Assembly (NCBI GenBank): GCA_002500925.1
Contig: DLTN01000006.1
Span: 1 to 14,931 of the forward strand
DNA length: 14,931 nucleotides
Origin: Gemmatimonadales bacterium UBA7835
GTDB taxonomy: Bacteria; Gemmatimonadota; Gemmatimonadetes; Longimicrobiales; Gaopeijiaceae
Reading direction: 5' to 3'
The notes below the pieces were generated by a model. That model had not been told where the DNA came from. It did not search any database and saw nothing but the letters and a program-made list of their open reading frames with translations. The position numbers were made by a program, and so were the translations under genes. Position 1 is the first letter of the stretch. Each line of letters opens with the position of its first letter. This document shows positions 14,336 through 14,931 of the stretch, piece after piece.

Positions 14336-14931
14336 GGCGCTCCGGAGAGACAAACCGTCTCGAGCCATACATTATCGTCTTCACCCTCTGGCTATTGGTC
14401 TTTTCTTCAGCTAGCCAGACGATGATCCTGTCACCGATCCTCCCGCGTATCGGTGACGAGCTAGCTATCCCAGATGCGCTGTTGGGCACACTCGTCTCAG
14501 TGTATTCAATCATGGTCGGGATATTTGCGATCCTTGCTGGCCCGGTCTCCGACAAAGTCGGGCGGCGGCAGATTCTGATCTTGGGCTGTGCGTCGATGGC
14601 GGCCGCACTCTTCATGCACGGTTTTGTGACCGGATACTACTCATTCATAACGGTCCGGATTTTCGCGGGGTGCGCGGGGGGCATGCTCAGCGGAGCAGCG
14701 GTTTCATACATAGGAGACTACTTCCCCTACGAGCGCCGTGGATGGGCCACTGGATGGGTGATGAGTGGGTCAGCATTCGGTCAAATTTTTGGGATACCCA
14801 TGGGTATTGTGATGGCGGATCGCTGGGGATTCCGCTCGCCGTTCTATCTATTCGCAATAACCATGGGGCTGACGGTTATCCTGCTTTTTCTCCGTGTCCC
14901 GCAACCTAACGTTCTAAGAAGTAAACACCGG
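14332..14931 (+). CDS. MFS transporter, DHA1-like, N-terminal half (truncated by window edge)
   Basis: The first 200 residues of a major facilitator protein running off the right edge. The most plausible start is TTG at 14332, overlapping the SDR stop as TTGA. It yields a short basic N-terminus (RRSGETNRLEP) and then membrane helix 1 (YIIVFTLWLLVFSSASQT), with GGAG about 11 bases upstream. The first in-frame ATG (14422) would delete helix 1, so it is rejected. MFS motif A appears as GPVSDKVGRRQIL between helices 2 and 3. A conserved arginine lies in helix 4 (TVRIFAGCAGGML). Motif C-like glycines occur in helix 5 (GWVMSGSAFGQIFGIPMG). This pattern fits drug:H+ antiporter-1 relatives, which also include sugar and metabolite exporters. 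The substrate is unknown; it is coupled to the SDR gene. Confidence 0.88.
   Translation, partial: MRRSGETNRLEPYIIVFTLWLLVFSSASQTMILSPILPRIGDELAIPDALLGTLVSVYSIMVGIFAILAGPVSDKVGRRQILILGCASMAAALFMHGFVTGYYSFITVRIFAGCAGGMLSGAAVSYIGDYFPYERRGWATGWVMSGSAFGQIFGIPMGIVMADRWGFRSPFYLFAITMGLTVILLFLRVPQPNVLRSKHR

Noticed and set aside
14271..14615. Open frame of 114 codons on the minus strand over the SDR/MFS junction.
   Set aside because: The plus strand here encodes a conserved SDR C-terminus and MFS helices 1-3; the antisense frame shows no recognisable domain.

Overview
The window looks like a chromosomal segment of a free-living heterotrophic Gram-negative bacterium with a sugar-oxidising periplasm. 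At least six products carry Tat-type (twin-arginine) or lipoprotein leaders. The mix of Tat-exported Gfo/Idh/MocA proteins, DUF1080, a GMC dehydrogenase with a gluconate-2-dehydrogenase-subunit-3 partner, a UMF1-type MFS and exported M20 hydrolases is common in Gemmatimonadota, and also occurs in Planctomycetota, Rhodothermota and Acidobacteriota. The phylum guess (Gemmatimonadota) is an inference from gene content only. I see no rRNA, tRNA, CRISPR array, insertion sequence or phage gene. Coding density is very high and no gene-free stretch exceeds about 115 bases.

Layout. (1) 1-882, plus strand: the 3' part of a MerR-family regulator with a cobalamin-binding domain; the gene enters from outside the window. 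(2) 10135 down to 910, minus strand: eight genes packed as one apparent operon. Six of the seven junctions overlap by 1-4 bases (ATGA, GTGA, TGATG). In transcription order they are: Tat-exported Gfo/Idh/MocA oxidoreductase; DUF1080 lipoprotein; exported sugar isomerase/epimerase-like TIM barrel; GMC flavin dehydrogenase; its Tat-leader small subunit; FHS-like MFS permease; cytoplasmic Gfo/Idh/MocA oxidoreductase; cytoplasmic isomerase-like TIM barrel. The short leader before the first gene holds three consecutive inverted repeats. (3) 10216-12144: a RidA-family lipoprotein (minus) and a Tat-leader M20 amidohydrolase (plus), transcribed divergently from a 78-base spacer. (4) 12222-13445, minus: a UMF1/Atg22-type MFS transporter. 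(5) 13559-14931, plus: a short-chain dehydrogenase whose stop codon overlaps the TTG start of a second MFS transporter that runs off the window.

How the genes may work together. The operon reads as a 3-keto-sugar pathway split across the inner membrane. The GMC/small-subunit pair would oxidise a glycoside in the periplasm. The DUF1080 protein and the exported TIM barrel would cleave or rearrange the keto-glycoside, with the exported Gfo/Idh protein assisting. The MFS permease would import the product. The cytoplasmic Gfo/Idh and TIM-barrel proteins would reduce and isomerise it for central metabolism. Family assignments are well supported; the ordered pathway and its substrate are inference. 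The RidA/M20 pair suggests separate periplasmic handling of an N-carbamoyl or ureido compound.
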